Assembly: GCF_003696345.1 (NCBI RefSeq)
Contig: NZ_RFLX01000014.1
Span: 62,001 to 126,000 of the forward strand
DNA: 64,000 nucleotides
Source: Teichococcus wenyumeiae
Lineage (GTDB): Bacteria; Pseudomonadota; Alphaproteobacteria; Acetobacterales; Acetobacteraceae
Direction: 5' to 3'
The notes under the pieces are model-generated. The model worked only from the letters and a program-made list of their open reading frames with translations. It was not told where the DNA came from and did no database searches. Shown piece after piece: positions 35,933-44,215 of this stretch; the stretch's first letter is position 1; each line of letters begins with the position of its first letter. Made by a program: the position numbers and the translations under genes.

Positions 35933-36499
35933 ATGAAGCAGCAGGCCAACCAGATGCGCCCCGGTCAGGTCATCGAGTACGAGGGCCGTCGCTGGACCGT
36001 GCTGAAGATCCAGATCATCACCCCGGGCAAGGGTGGCGCCTTCATCCAGGTCGAGATGCGCGACATCAAGACCGGCACCAAGAAGGACGACCGCTGGCGC
36101 ACCGCCGACACCGTCGAGCGCCTGATGACCGAGGACAAGGAGTTCACCTACTCCTACGCCGACGGCGAGAACCTGGTGCTGATGGACCCGGAGACCTTCG
36201 AGCAGACCGTGGTTCCCTCCGCCATCCTGGGCGACCGCCTGCCGTTCCTGGAAGAGAACATGACGGTCTCCGTCAAGCTCATCGAGGGTGACCCGGTGGC
36301 CATGGAGCTGCCGCAGAACGTGACGCTGGAGGTGGCCGAGGCCGACCCGGTGGTGAAGGGGCAGACCGCCTCCTCCTCCTACAAGCCCGCGCTGCTGTCC
36401 AACGGCGTGAAGACGCTGGTGCCGCCCTTCATCACCGCCGGTGAGAAGATCGTGGTGAAGACGGAAGACGGTTCCTACGTCGAGCGCGCCAAGGGCTGA
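35933..36499 (+). CDS. efp: Translation elongation factor P
   Basis: 188 residues, three-domain EF-P. It relieves ribosome stalling at polyproline stretches. The domain I loop PGKGGAF carries Lys33, the residue that EpmA beta-lysylates in enterobacteria. Domain II has VERLMTEDKEFTYSYADGEN, and domain III ends GEKIVVKTEDGSYVERAKG. Start and length match the family. Neither epmA nor epmB is in the window. A Rho-independent terminator follows. Confidence 0.97.
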   Translation: MKQQANQMRPGQVIEYEGRRWTVLKIQIITPGKGGAFIQVEMRDIKTGTKKDDRWRTADTVERLMTEDKEFTYSYADGENLVLMDPETFEQTVVPSAILGDRLPFLEENMTVSVKLIEGDPVAMELPQNVTLEVAEADPVVKGQTASSSYKPALLSNGVKTLVPPFITAGEKIVVKTEDGSYVERAKG

Positions 36500-36537
36500 G
36501 GCCCTTCGGGTGCCGTCCTGACGCACCCCTCCTGATC

Positions 36538-36575
36538 GCCGCGGCGGGCAACCACCCGCCGCGGCTGTTTCTTTT
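36538..36575 (+). terminator. Rho-independent terminator after efp
   Basis: An 11-bp GC stem (36538-36548 with 36555-36565) with a 6-base loop is followed by TGTTTCTTTT. It separates efp from the inositol-phosphatase gene. Confidence 0.85.
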
Positions 36576-36604
36576 CTGCCGCGTCCTTCGGAGAAACCCC
36601 GCCC

Positions 36605-37462
36605 GTGGCCCAGTCCGCCCGCCTTTCCCCCGCCCTGAATGTTGTCGTCGCCGCCGTGCAGAAGGCGGGCAAGCGCCTGCTGCGCGATTTCGGCGAGGTC
36701 GAGCAGCTGCAGGTCAGCGTGAAGGGTCCGGGCGACTTCGTCTCCCAGGCCGACCTGCGGGCCGAAGAGACCCTGCGCAACGACCTCGGCCGCGCCCGCC
36801 CCAACTTCGCCTTCCTGGGCGAGGAAGGCGGCATCACCGGCGCCGAGGACTGGGAATGGCGCTGGGTGATCGACCCGCTGGACGGCACCACCAACTTCCT
36901 GCACGGCATCCCGCACTGGTGCATCTCCGTGGGCATCGAGAAGCGCACGGGTGAGAACACCAGCGAGATCATGGCTGGCGTGATCTACAACCCCGCCGCC
37001 GACGAGCTGTTCTGGGCCGAGAAGGGCATGGGCTCCTTCCTGAATGACCGGCGCCTGCGCGTTTCCGGCCGCCGGGAGATGCTGCCGGCCGTCTTCGCCA
37101 CCGGCATCCCCTTCGCCATGACGCAGCGCAAGGCCGAGTTCAGCGCCACCCTGGCGCGGCTGATGCCGCAGGTGGCCGGCGTGCGCCGCATGGGCGCCGC
37201 GGCGCTGGACCTCGCCTGGACCGCCGCCGGCCGCTACGACGGCTACTGGGAACTGGGCATCAAGCCCTGGGACATGGCGGCCGGGCTGATCATCCTGAAG
37301 GAAGCCGGCGGCTACGCCACCACGCCGGACGGCGGCGACCCCTACCCGAGCGGCGACATCGTCGCCGGCAACCCGCACCTGCAGCCCAAGCTGCGGGACG
37401 TGGTGCAGGAGGGCATCGCCATGGTCGCCCGCGCCCGCGCCGAGGGCCGCCACGAAAGCTGA
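36605..37462 (+). CDS. Inositol monophosphatase family protein (SuhB-like)
   Basis: 285 residues of the lithium-sensitive phosphatase fold. Metal-binding motifs are EEGG (FLGEEGG), IDPLDGTTNFLHG and WDMAAG near the C-terminus, in the usual spacing for Mg2+-dependent inositol-1-phosphatases. Bacterial homologues also act in rRNA maturation as SuhB. GTG 36605 is the start. The gene lies after the efp terminator and 64 bases before the next open frame. Confidence 0.93.
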   Translation: MAQSARLSPALNVVVAAVQKAGKRLLRDFGEVEQLQVSVKGPGDFVSQADLRAEETLRNDLGRARPNFAFLGEEGGITGAEDWEWRWVIDPLDGTTNFLHGIPHWCISVGIEKRTGENTSEIMAGVIYNPAADELFWAEKGMGSFLNDRRLRVSGRREMLPAVFATGIPFAMTQRKAEFSATLARLMPQVAGVRRMGAAALDLAWTAAGRYDGYWELGIKPWDMAAGLIILKEAGGYATTPDGGDPYPSGDIVAGNPHLQPKLRDVVQEGIAMVARARAEGRHES

Positions 37463-37526
37463 GCCTTTCATCGCCGGGCGGGCGCGCATTGAGCCTGCCC
37501 GGCGATAGGTCTAGGGTGCGGCACAT

Positions 37527-38138
37527 ATGCGTCCTTGTCGCACCCTTCCCCGCCGCCATGCCCGCCGCGCCCTGATGGCGCTGCCGCTGGCCCTTCTGCT
37601 GGCCGCGCCCGCCCTGGCGCAGGTCGGCCTGCCCACGGCCGTCATTCGCGCACAGCAGCCCGCCGCGCCCAGTGACCCGGCGCCCGCCGCGCCGCAGCCG
37701 CCGGACCTGACCCAGCCGCCGCGCCCCGCGACTCCGCCGGCGCGCCTGCCGCTGGTGGCCCTGCCCCCGAGCATGCGCAACCTGCCCGAAGGCGGCTGGC
37801 GCATCGAGGGCGCGCCCGCCACCGGCCGGCTGGACCCCGCCACCACCAATACCCTGGCCGAGATCGCCCGCCGCCTCGCCGCCGTGCCCGGCCGCGTCAC
37901 GGTCGTGGCGCAGGTGGCCGGGCCGGCCGAGGATATCTCGGTGGCCCGCCGCGCCGCCCTGGCCAATGCCCAGGAAATCCGCCGCGCCCTGGAAGCCGGC
38001 GGCCTGCCGGGCACGCGCATCGACCTGCGCCCGATCGGCCGTACGGCGGCGGCGGAAGATGCGGTGGAACTGCTGCCGCCCGGCGTGCCCAGCCCCAGCC
38101 TCACCGCCCAAAGCCAACAGGCCGCCCCCCCGAAATGA
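37527..38138 (+). CDS. Periplasmic protein with OmpA-like C-terminal domain
   Basis: 203 residues. A signal peptide (ALMALPLALLLAAPALAQ) is followed by a proline/alanine-rich linker to about residue 75. The C-terminal part (LPEGGWRIEG, TTNTLAEIARRLAAVPGRV, SVARRAALANAQEIRRALEA, RIDLRPIGRT) resembles the OmpA-like fold by pattern, though the canonical peptidoglycan-binding Asp/Arg pair is not clear. It overlaps the MotA/TolQ-like gene by four bases (ATGA), making it the first gene of a three-gene operon with a membrane channel and a MotB-like protein. Confidence 0.75.
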   Translation: MRPCRTLPRRHARRALMALPLALLLAAPALAQVGLPTAVIRAQQPAAPSDPAPAAPQPPDLTQPPRPATPPARLPLVALPPSMRNLPEGGWRIEGAPATGRLDPATTNTLAEIARRLAAVPGRVTVVAQVAGPAEDISVARRAALANAQEIRRALEAGGLPGTRIDLRPIGRTAAAEDAVELLPPGVPSPSLTAQSQQAAPPK

Positions 38139-39286
38139 CACGCCCCAACCGCTACCTGCTGCGGATGCTGGTCTTCCTGCTGGCCGTTCTCGTGCTGGCA
38201 GCGGTGCTCTCGGGCGAGTTGATCCACGCCTTCTCGGCCAACCCGGTGCTGAATGCCGTCATCCTGGCGGTGCTGCTGCTGGGCATCGCCTGGAACATCC
38301 GGCAGGTGGTGAGCCTGAACCCCGAGGTCGCCTGGCTGGAAGGCTTCCGCGAGCCCCGCCCTGGCGCCCCGGCCCGCCCGGCGCCGCGCCTGCTGGGCCC
38401 GATGGCCTCGATGTTCGCTACCAAGCGGGGGGACCGGCTCTCCCTTTCCGCCCCCGCGATGCGCAGCGTGCTGGATGGCATCGCCTCCCGCCTCGATGAA
38501 AGCCGGGAGCTGTCGCGCTACGTCACCGGCCTTTCCATCTTCCTGGGCCTGCTGGGCACCTTCTGGGGGCTGATCCTGACCATCGGCTCGGTCGCGGAAG
38601 TGATCTCCTCCATGTCCGTCGGCTCGGGCGACGTGAACCAGCTCTTCAACCAGCTCAAGAGCGGGCTGACCCAGCCGCTGCGGGGCATGGGCGTGGCCTT
38701 CTCCTCCTCCATGCTAGGCCTCGCCGGCGCATTGGTGCTGGGCTTCCTGGACCTGACGGCCGGGCAGGCGCAGACCCGCTTTTACAACGAGCTGGAGGAA
38801 TGGCTGGCGGGCGTCACCCGCCTCTCCTCCGGCGTGCTGGGGGATGTTGGCGGCGAAACGGGCGGCGGCTCCGTGCCCGCCTATGTCCAGGCGCTGCTGG
38901 AACAGACCGCCGAGAACCTGGAGAACCTCCAGCGCATCATCACCCGTGGCGAGGAAGGCCGCGCAGCCTCCGCCCAGGCGCTGGTGACGCTGACGGAGCG
39001 GCTCTCCATCCTGGCCGACCAGATGCGCGCCAGCCAGGTGCTGATGCAGCGCGTGGCCGATGGGCAATCCGCCCTGGCCCCCACCCTGACCCGGCTGGCC
39101 GAGGTGCAGTCCCACGGCGCGCTGGACGATGCTTCCCGCGGGCATCTCCGTAACGTGGAGCTCTACCTCGCCCGGCTGCTGGAGGATGTGTCCCAGGGCC
39201 GCGCCCAGGCCACCGCCGAGATCCGGGGCGAGATCAAGATCCTGGCCCGCACCATCGCGGCGCTGGCCGACGAAGGCCCGCGCTGA
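38135..39286 (+). CDS. MotA/TolQ/ExbB-like proton channel protein
   Basis: 383 residues. Four hydrophobic segments are visible: about 10-25, 38-55, 128-148 and 185-205. The last two, LSIFLGLLGTFWGLILTI and the GMGVAFSSSMLGLAGALVL segment, form the conserved core of the MotA/TolQ/ExbB superfamily. A cytoplasmic helical tail of roughly 170 residues follows and ends ATAEIRGEIKILARTIAAL. The next gene encodes its MotB-type partner, three bases downstream. Such pairs use proton flow to do work at the cell wall. The long tail recalls ZorA more than flagellar MotA. Confidence 0.85.
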   Translation: MTRPNRYLLRMLVFLLAVLVLAAVLSGELIHAFSANPVLNAVILAVLLLGIAWNIRQVVSLNPEVAWLEGFREPRPGAPARPAPRLLGPMASMFATKRGDRLSLSAPAMRSVLDGIASRLDESRELSRYVTGLSIFLGLLGTFWGLILTIGSVAEVISSMSVGSGDVNQLFNQLKSGLTQPLRGMGVAFSSSMLGLAGALVLGFLDLTAGQAQTRFYNELEEWLAGVTRLSSGVLGDVGGETGGGSVPAYVQALLEQTAENLENLQRIITRGEEGRAASAQALVTLTERLSILADQMRASQVLMQRVADGQSALAPTLTRLAEVQSHGALDDASRGHLRNVELYLARLLEDVSQGRAQATAEIRGEIKILARTIAALADEGPR

Positions 39287-39289
39287 GCC

Positions 39290-40816
39290 ATGGCCCTGCG
39301 CCGCAACAGGGAGGGGCTGAACGCCTGGCCCGGCTACGTGGACGCCCTGTCCACCCTGCTGATGGTGTTGATTTTTGTTCTTCTGGTCTTCGTGCTGGCG
39401 CAGGGCTTCCTTTCCGTCGCCCTCTCCTCGCGCGACCAGGCGCTGGACCGGCTGAACCGGCAGGTGGCGGAACTGGCCGACCTGCTGGCGCTGGAACGCA
39501 ATTCCGGCGAGGAGCTGCGCGGCCGCCTGTCCCGCATGACCGAGGAACTGCGCAGCGCCACCGGCGCCCGTGACGCCGCCCTGGCGCAACTGGGCGGCCT
39601 GCGCGACGAGCGGGACCGCCAGAGCGCCGACCGGGACGCCACCCGCGCCGACCGCGACCGCCTCGCGGCGCGCCTCGCGGACCTGGAGGCCTCCTCCCGC
39701 GGCGCCGGCGAACGCATCGCCAGCCTGGAGGAGCGGCTGGCCGAGGCCCTTTCCCGCGCCGAGGCGCGCGGGGGAGATGCCGCGGCCTCCGTACGGGAGC
39801 TGACCGAGGCGCGCAGGCAACTGGCCGGTGAGCGGGAGGCCCTGACGGCGACCCGCCGGCAACTGGCGGAGCAGCAGGCCCGCGCCGGCAGCGCCGAGAC
39901 GGCGCGCGACCAGCGGGCCGCCGAACTGGCTGCTGCCCGCGCCGACCTGGACCGCATGCGGCAGGCCATGGCGGAACTGGACCGGACGGTGCAGGCCGAC
40001 CGCGCCACCATCGCCACCCGGCTCTCCGACATCGCCCGGCTGAACGAACAGGTCCGCGCCCTGACCGCGCTGCGGGACGAGCTGGAGCAGCGTGCCCAGA
40101 CCGCCCTGAACCAATCGGCCACCACCGAGGAAGCCCGCCGCAAGGCCGAGGAAGAAGCTTCCGGCCATGCCCGGCTGGCCGAAAGCGCCCGCGCCCAGGT
40201 GGCGCTGCTGACGCAACAGGTGGCGCAGCTTCGGGCCGAATTGTCCCGCGTCGCCGCGCTGCTGGATGCCGAGGAGGACGCCGGGCGCGACAAGGACGCG
40301 CAGATCACCGCCCTGGGCCAGCGGCTGAATGCCGCCCTGGCGGCGCGGGTGGAGGAATTGCAGCGCTACCGCAGCGACTTCTTCGGCCGCCTGCGCGACG
40401 TGCTGGGCACCCGGCCGGAAGTGCGCATCGTCGGCGACCGCTTCGTGTTCCAGAGCGAGGTTCTGTTCCCGGTGGGCAGCGCCGAGCTTTCCGCTTCCGG
40501 CCGGCAGCAACTGCGGCAGTTGGCGGCGGTGCTGCTGGATGTCAGCACGCGCTTCCCGGCCGACCTGCCCTGGATTCTGCGCGTGGATGGCCATGCCGAC
40601 CGCAGCCCGCTCAGCGGCAGCGGCCGCTATGCCAGCAACTGGGAGCTTTCGGCGGCACGCGCCATCGCCGTGGCGCAGTTGCTGATCGGCGAAGGGCTGC
40701 CGGCCAACCACGTGGCCGCCGCCGCCTTCGGCGACAACCAGCCGCTGGACCCCGGCGACGGTCCCGACGCCCTGGCGCGCAACCGCCGGATCGAGCTGCG
40801 GCTTACCGACCGGTAG
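39290..40816 (+). CDS. MotB-like protein with long coiled coil and OmpA domain
   Basis: 508 residues. A short cytoplasmic N-terminus leads to one transmembrane helix (about 19-40) preceded by Asp18 in YVDALSTLLM, the position of the proton-carrying Asp in MotB. Residues about 45-345 are a continuous heptad-rich coiled coil, loaded with Arg, Glu and Ala. The C-terminal OmpA-like domain (about 380-508) has VLFPVGSAELSASGRQQL, VDGHADRSPL, NWELSAARA and RNRRIELRL, which bind peptidoglycan. The coiled coil is far longer than the MotB linker. The stop overlaps the convergent desaturase by 14 bases. Confidence 0.88.
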   Translation: MALRRNREGLNAWPGYVDALSTLLMVLIFVLLVFVLAQGFLSVALSSRDQALDRLNRQVAELADLLALERNSGEELRGRLSRMTEELRSATGARDAALAQLGGLRDERDRQSADRDATRADRDRLAARLADLEASSRGAGERIASLEERLAEALSRAEARGGDAAASVRELTEARRQLAGEREALTATRRQLAEQQARAGSAETARDQRAAELAAARADLDRMRQAMAELDRTVQADRATIATRLSDIARLNEQVRALTALRDELEQRAQTALNQSATTEEARRKAEEEASGHARLAESARAQVALLTQQVAQLRAELSRVAALLDAEEDAGRDKDAQITALGQRLNAALAARVEELQRYRSDFFGRLRDVLGTRPEVRIVGDRFVFQSEVLFPVGSAELSASGRQQLRQLAAVLLDVSTRFPADLPWILRVDGHADRSPLSGSGRYASNWELSAARAIAVAQLLIGEGLPANHVAAAAFGDNQPLDPGDGPDALARNRRIELRLTDR

Positions 40817-41873
40817 CGGGGGCGATGCCGCCGAAGAGGCGGATCAACAGCCCGCTCATGCCCCGGTAATTGGCGCGGTGGAAGGCGGAGGTCATGGGCA
40901 TTTCCGCCGCCAGCCGCCGGTGCGCCTCGCCCAGCGCGTGGTAGGGCAGGCCCGGCAGCAGGTGGTGCAGCGCGTGGTAGCGCAGGCCCACCGGCGCCCA
41001 GAGCGCCGGCAGCAGGCCCGGCGGCGGCACATTGACGCTGTCCAGGTACTGCTCGGCGATGCTGATGGGCTCGCCCTCGTTTTCCCAGAGATGTGCCACC
41101 AGGGTGCGAAGCTGGTTGAGCACCGCGACGCCCGAGGTCACCAGCAGGAAGGTGACAAAGGCCCCCGTGGCCAGGAAGCCGGCGGCGATCAGCGCCCAGG
41201 CCCAGAGGCAGGCGACGGCTTCCCACAGCAGCCAGTCCTGCTTCGCCTTGCCTTCCGGCGGCTTGCGGCGGAAGGCGGGGTCGATGGCCAGGGCCGAATA
41301 GCGTTCCACCACCACACGCCGCAGCGGCGGCACCAGGGCGGAGAGCGGCGCCAGCACGGCATAGCGCAGCAGCAGCGCCACCGGCGCCAGGGCCGAGGCC
41401 AGCAGGAAGAGCGCCACCGTCCAGGGCTTCATCAGCGCCAGCGGCAGGTATTCCGGGTCCTCGGCGGTGCCGTAGCGGGTGCGGGCATGGTGCAGGTTGT
41501 GCACGCCCTCATACATGAAGGAGGGCACCAGCATCGGCACGCCCACCAGCAGGTTCCAGCCGGTGCGGAAGCCGGGCACGGCGCCGGGCTTCAGATGCGT
41601 CAGCTCATGGATGAAGCTCAGCGCCCGGTAGAGCGCCAGCACCGAGGCCAGCCCCGCCGCCAGCTTCACCCCCAGCGGCGCCGCCAGGATGGCCAGCGCC
41701 AGCGCGCTGTAGCCGATGCCGGTGGAAAGCAGCAGGTCCGCCCAGTAGACTCCGGGCTTGGCTGTGCCGAGGTCGCGCGTCAGCTTGGCGGCGGTGCGGA
41801 TGAGCTGGTCGTCATCCGGCACCGGGGCGGCCTTGGGGCGGTCCATCGCCGCATCCTGCGTCAGGGTCTGCAT
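40803..41873 (-). CDS. Membrane fatty acid desaturase family protein
   Basis: 356 residues with the three histidine clusters of the integral-membrane diiron desaturase/hydroxylase family: HELTH, HNLHH and HALHH. Four or more transmembrane helices surround them. Substrate could be an acyl lipid or a carotenoid-like molecule; the family cannot be split further by eye. ATG 41873 is used since the frame runs on upstream only as antisense of the next gene. It is convergent with the MotB-like gene. Confidence 0.88.
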   Translation of the reverse strand: MQTLTQDAAMDRPKAAPVPDDDQLIRTAAKLTRDLGTAKPGVYWADLLLSTGIGYSALALAILAAPLGVKLAAGLASVLALYRALSFIHELTHLKPGAVPGFRTGWNLLVGVPMLVPSFMYEGVHNLHHARTRYGTAEDPEYLPLALMKPWTVALFLLASALAPVALLLRYAVLAPLSALVPPLRRVVVERYSALAIDPAFRRKPPEGKAKQDWLLWEAVACLWAWALIAAGFLATGAFVTFLLVTSGVAVLNQLRTLVAHLWENEGEPISIAEQYLDSVNVPPPGLLPALWAPVGLRYHALHHLLPGLPYHALGEAHRRLAAEMPMTSAFHRANYRGMSGLLIRLFGGIAPATGR

Positions 41874-42011
41874 GCTCTGACACTCCTGCGCCGCGGGGGG
41901 CGGCGTCAATATTTCACCCTGTGCGACAAGGCAGCCATGTTGATGCGTCCTGCGGCAATTTAGCGCAGACAGGGCATTTTCGGCCGCCTCGTTACGGATT
42001 ATGCCTGGGAC

Positions 42012-42980
42012 ATGAGCGAAAAGATCATCGTCCTCGACCCGATCACGCCCTCCACCGCCGAGCGGATGCGGGCGTTGTTGCCCCCAGGCCTGACGCTGGA
42101 CCACGCCAAGACCCGCGACTACGCGGAGTTGAAGGCGCTGGTGGCCGAGGCGGATTACATCGTCTCCGGCCAGATCCCGGTGGATGCCGACCTGCTGGCC
42201 GCCGCCGGCAAGGCCAAGCTGCTCCACAAGTGGGGCGTGGGCGTCGACAATTTCGACCTGGAAGCCGCCAAGGCGCAGGGCGTGACCGTCGCCCGCACCA
42301 CAGGCAGCAATGCGGTACCGGTGGCGGAATTCGCAGTCGGGCTGATGATCGCGCTGCTGCGCAACCTCGCCTTCGGCCATGCCACCCTGCGCGAGAACGG
42401 CGCCTGGCGCACCACCACCCTGCCCAAGGAAAGCCTGATGATCTCGGGCAAGACCGTGGGCATCATCGGCTATGGCGCCATCGGGCAGAATGTGGCGCGG
42501 ATGGTGAAGGCCTTCGGCTGCCCCGTGCTCTACAACAAGACCCGCCCGCTGAGCGCCGAGGAAGAGGCGGCCCAGGGCGTGCGCTTCGCCACCGTGCCGG
42601 AGATCCTGGCGCAGTGCGACATCGTCTCCCTCCATTGCCCGATGACGCCGCAGACCAAGGGGATGATCGACCGCAAGGCCCTGCAGTCCATGAAGCCCAA
42701 GGCCGTGCTGATCAACTGCGCCCGCGGCGGCGTGGTGATCGAGAGCGACCTGGTGGAGGCGCTGAAGGCCAAGGAGATCCTGGGCGCCGCCACCGATGTC
42801 TACGAGACCGAGCCGGTGCCAGCCGACCACCCGCTGCTGAAGCTGGATAACGCGGTGGTCACGCCGCATATCGCGGCCATGGCGGCGGATAACTTCGCCA
42901 GCACCATCAACCAGATGTGGGGCAACATCCACGCCGTGGCCCAGGGCGGCCGGGTGGCGGAGAACGACTTCGTCTGCTGA
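42012..42980 (+). CDS. D-2-hydroxyacid dehydrogenase (phosphoglycerate-dehydrogenase-like)
   Basis: 322 residues, full length. N-terminal substrate domain, then the NAD-binding GIIGYGAIGQ, and the catalytic Arg in NCARGG, Glu in VYETEP and His in VTPHIA. The substrate-loop sequence KWGVGVDNFDLEAA resembles phosphoglycerate dehydrogenase and related glyoxylate or hydroxypyruvate reductases. It stands alone with a divergent desaturase upstream. The exact substrate is not resolved. The window holds a second, only distantly similar dehydrogenase at its left edge. Confidence 0.9.
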   Translation: MSEKIIVLDPITPSTAERMRALLPPGLTLDHAKTRDYAELKALVAEADYIVSGQIPVDADLLAAAGKAKLLHKWGVGVDNFDLEAAKAQGVTVARTTGSNAVPVAEFAVGLMIALLRNLAFGHATLRENGAWRTTTLPKESLMISGKTVGIIGYGAIGQNVARMVKAFGCPVLYNKTRPLSAEEEAAQGVRFATVPEILAQCDIVSLHCPMTPQTKGMIDRKALQSMKPKAVLINCARGGVVIESDLVEALKAKEILGAATDVYETEPVPADHPLLKLDNAVVTPHIAAMAADNFASTINQMWGNIHAVAQGGRVAENDFVC

Positions 42981-43013
42981 GCGGCCGGGCGCGGGCCCCG
43001 GCCCGCGCCGCTT

Positions 43014-43346
43014 CTAGATCAGCCTTGCCTCGAAGGGCGGCACGAAGTCCGGCGCCTCGAACTCGATGACCCAGAGGTCGGGGTCGCGCGCCGTCTGGCG
43101 GGCGACATAGGCATCGGCTTCCGGCTCCGGCACCGGGTCCTTGCCGGTGCCGCGCATCCAGGCGGGGCGGCCCTCGGCGTCCCGCGTCTGGACCAGCACC
43201 ACGCAGCCTTCCCGCCCCCGCAGCACGCAGAGGATGCCGCCCGCATCCTCGTCCCCCTTGCGCAGCACCATGGCGGGGCGTCCGGCCAGGTCCGCCATGC
43301 GGATGGCCATGCTGGCCCAAAGGCCGGCCTTCAGTCTCGGTTCCAT
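43014..43346 (-). CDS. DUF1491 family protein
   Basis: 110 residues, starting MEPRLKAGLWASMAIRMADL with AMVLRKGDEDAGGILCVLRG and a C-terminal DPDLWVIEFEAPDFVPPF. This matches the alphaproteobacterial DUF1491 family, function unknown. ATG 43346 is the family-like start; a GTG six bases earlier is also in frame. Confidence 0.82.
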   Translation of the reverse strand: MEPRLKAGLWASMAIRMADLAGRPAMVLRKGDEDAGGILCVLRGREGCVVLVQTRDAEGRPAWMRGTGKDPVPEPEADAYVARQTARDPDLWVIEFEAPDFVPPFEARLI

Positions 43347-43457
43347 GCACACCAGGGAAGGCTAGCACCGGCCGATGCGCAAGCCCCTTGATGCGACGGG
43401 CCGCAGCGGGCATCTGGCGCATGCGGCACCAACTGGCCGCGCAGGGACCGAGCATCG

Positions 43458-43685
43458 ATGGCCAAGACGAGCGACACCACCGCCCCCCGCATGAGCGAGG
43501 GCCAGCGCGCCTATGAAGCCAAGCGCGCCGCCAAGGCCGGCAAGACGCTGGAGCAGTGGCTGAAGCTGAAGGCGCAGGAGCGCGAGGCCCTGCTGGCCGC
43601 CGCCGCCAAGGCCGCCCCCTCGGCCGAGCCGAAGAAGCAGGGCTTCTTTGCCCGCCTGATGCAGAAGGCCACCAAGCCGCTCTGA
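43458..43685 (+). CDS. Small basic hypothetical protein, 75 aa
   Basis: A lysine- and alanine-rich protein beginning MAKTSDTTAPRMSEGQRAYEAKR, with a central helix KAGKTLEQWLKLKAQEREALL and a C-terminal QGFFARLMQKATKPL. No signal peptide or membrane helix. It looks like a real gene by codon use, and short proteins of this kind are common in Acetobacteraceae, but I cannot name a function. It converges on cytochrome b561 with five bases between stops. Confidence 0.65.
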   Translation: MAKTSDTTAPRMSEGQRAYEAKRAAKAGKTLEQWLKLKAQEREALLAAAAKAAPSAEPKKQGFFARLMQKATKPL

Positions 43686-43690
43686 GCCGT

Positions 43691-44215
43691 CTAGAGCATC
43701 CGCCGCAGCAGCCCGTCGCGGCGGATCAACCCGTGCCAGACCAGCGCGGCGCCGGCATGCAGCAGCACCAGCAGGCCGAGCGTCAGGGCCACCCAGCCGT
43801 GCAGGCTGGTCAGGCCCGGGGCGATGGCTTGGTTCTCGCCGATCAGCGCCGGCAGGGGCAGCAGGCCGAAAAGGCTGGGCGGAAAGCCCCAGGCCGTGGT
43901 GGCCAGCATGCCCAGCACCGGCTGCACCAGCAGCAGCAGATAGAGCGCCGCGTGGTTCGCCAGGGCGATCCGGGCCAGGATGGCGGGCTGCACCGGCCCA
44001 CCGGGCGGCGGCGGGTGGCGCCAGCGCCAGAACAGGCGGAACAGCGTCAGCGGCAGCAGCAGGAAGCCCAGGCTTTCATGCCACATATAGAGCCGCAGCT
44101 TCAGCGCCTCGTCCTCCGGCGGCGCCCATCCCAGCCACAGGCCCAGGGGCGCGAGGCCCAGCAGCAGCGCCACTGTCAGCCAGTGCAGCAGGCGGGCCGT
44201 GCGGGTGTAGCGCAT
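43691..44215 (-). CDS. Cytochrome b561
   Basis: 174 residues with four transmembrane helices and the heme-ligand histidines of the bacterial b561 family: His in RLLHWLT (TM1), MWHESLG (TM2), LANHAALY (TM3) and the LLHAG segment in TM4. These diheme proteins pass electrons from quinol, for example to superoxide or a periplasmic partner. ATG 44215 overlaps the ATG of the divergent gene within the four bases CATG at 44213-44216. Confidence 0.9.
   Translation of the reverse strand: MRYTRTARLLHWLTVALLLGLAPLGLWLGWAPPEDEALKLRLYMWHESLGFLLLPLTLFRLFWRWRHPPPPGGPVQPAILARIALANHAALYLLLLVQPVLGMLATTAWGFPPSLFGLLPLPALIGENQAIAPGLTSLHGWVALTLGLLVLLHAGAALVWHGLIRRDGLLRRML

Noticed and set aside
33071-37489. 1472-codon minus-strand open frame over the kinase, efp and the phosphatase gene
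   Set aside because: It covers three well-supported plus-strand genes and lacks any recognisable domain.
37527-40816. Zorya anti-phage system
   Set aside because: Only ZorAB-like motor proteins are present. No ZorC/ZorD helicase-nuclease or ZorE gene is nearby; the neighbours are housekeeping genes.
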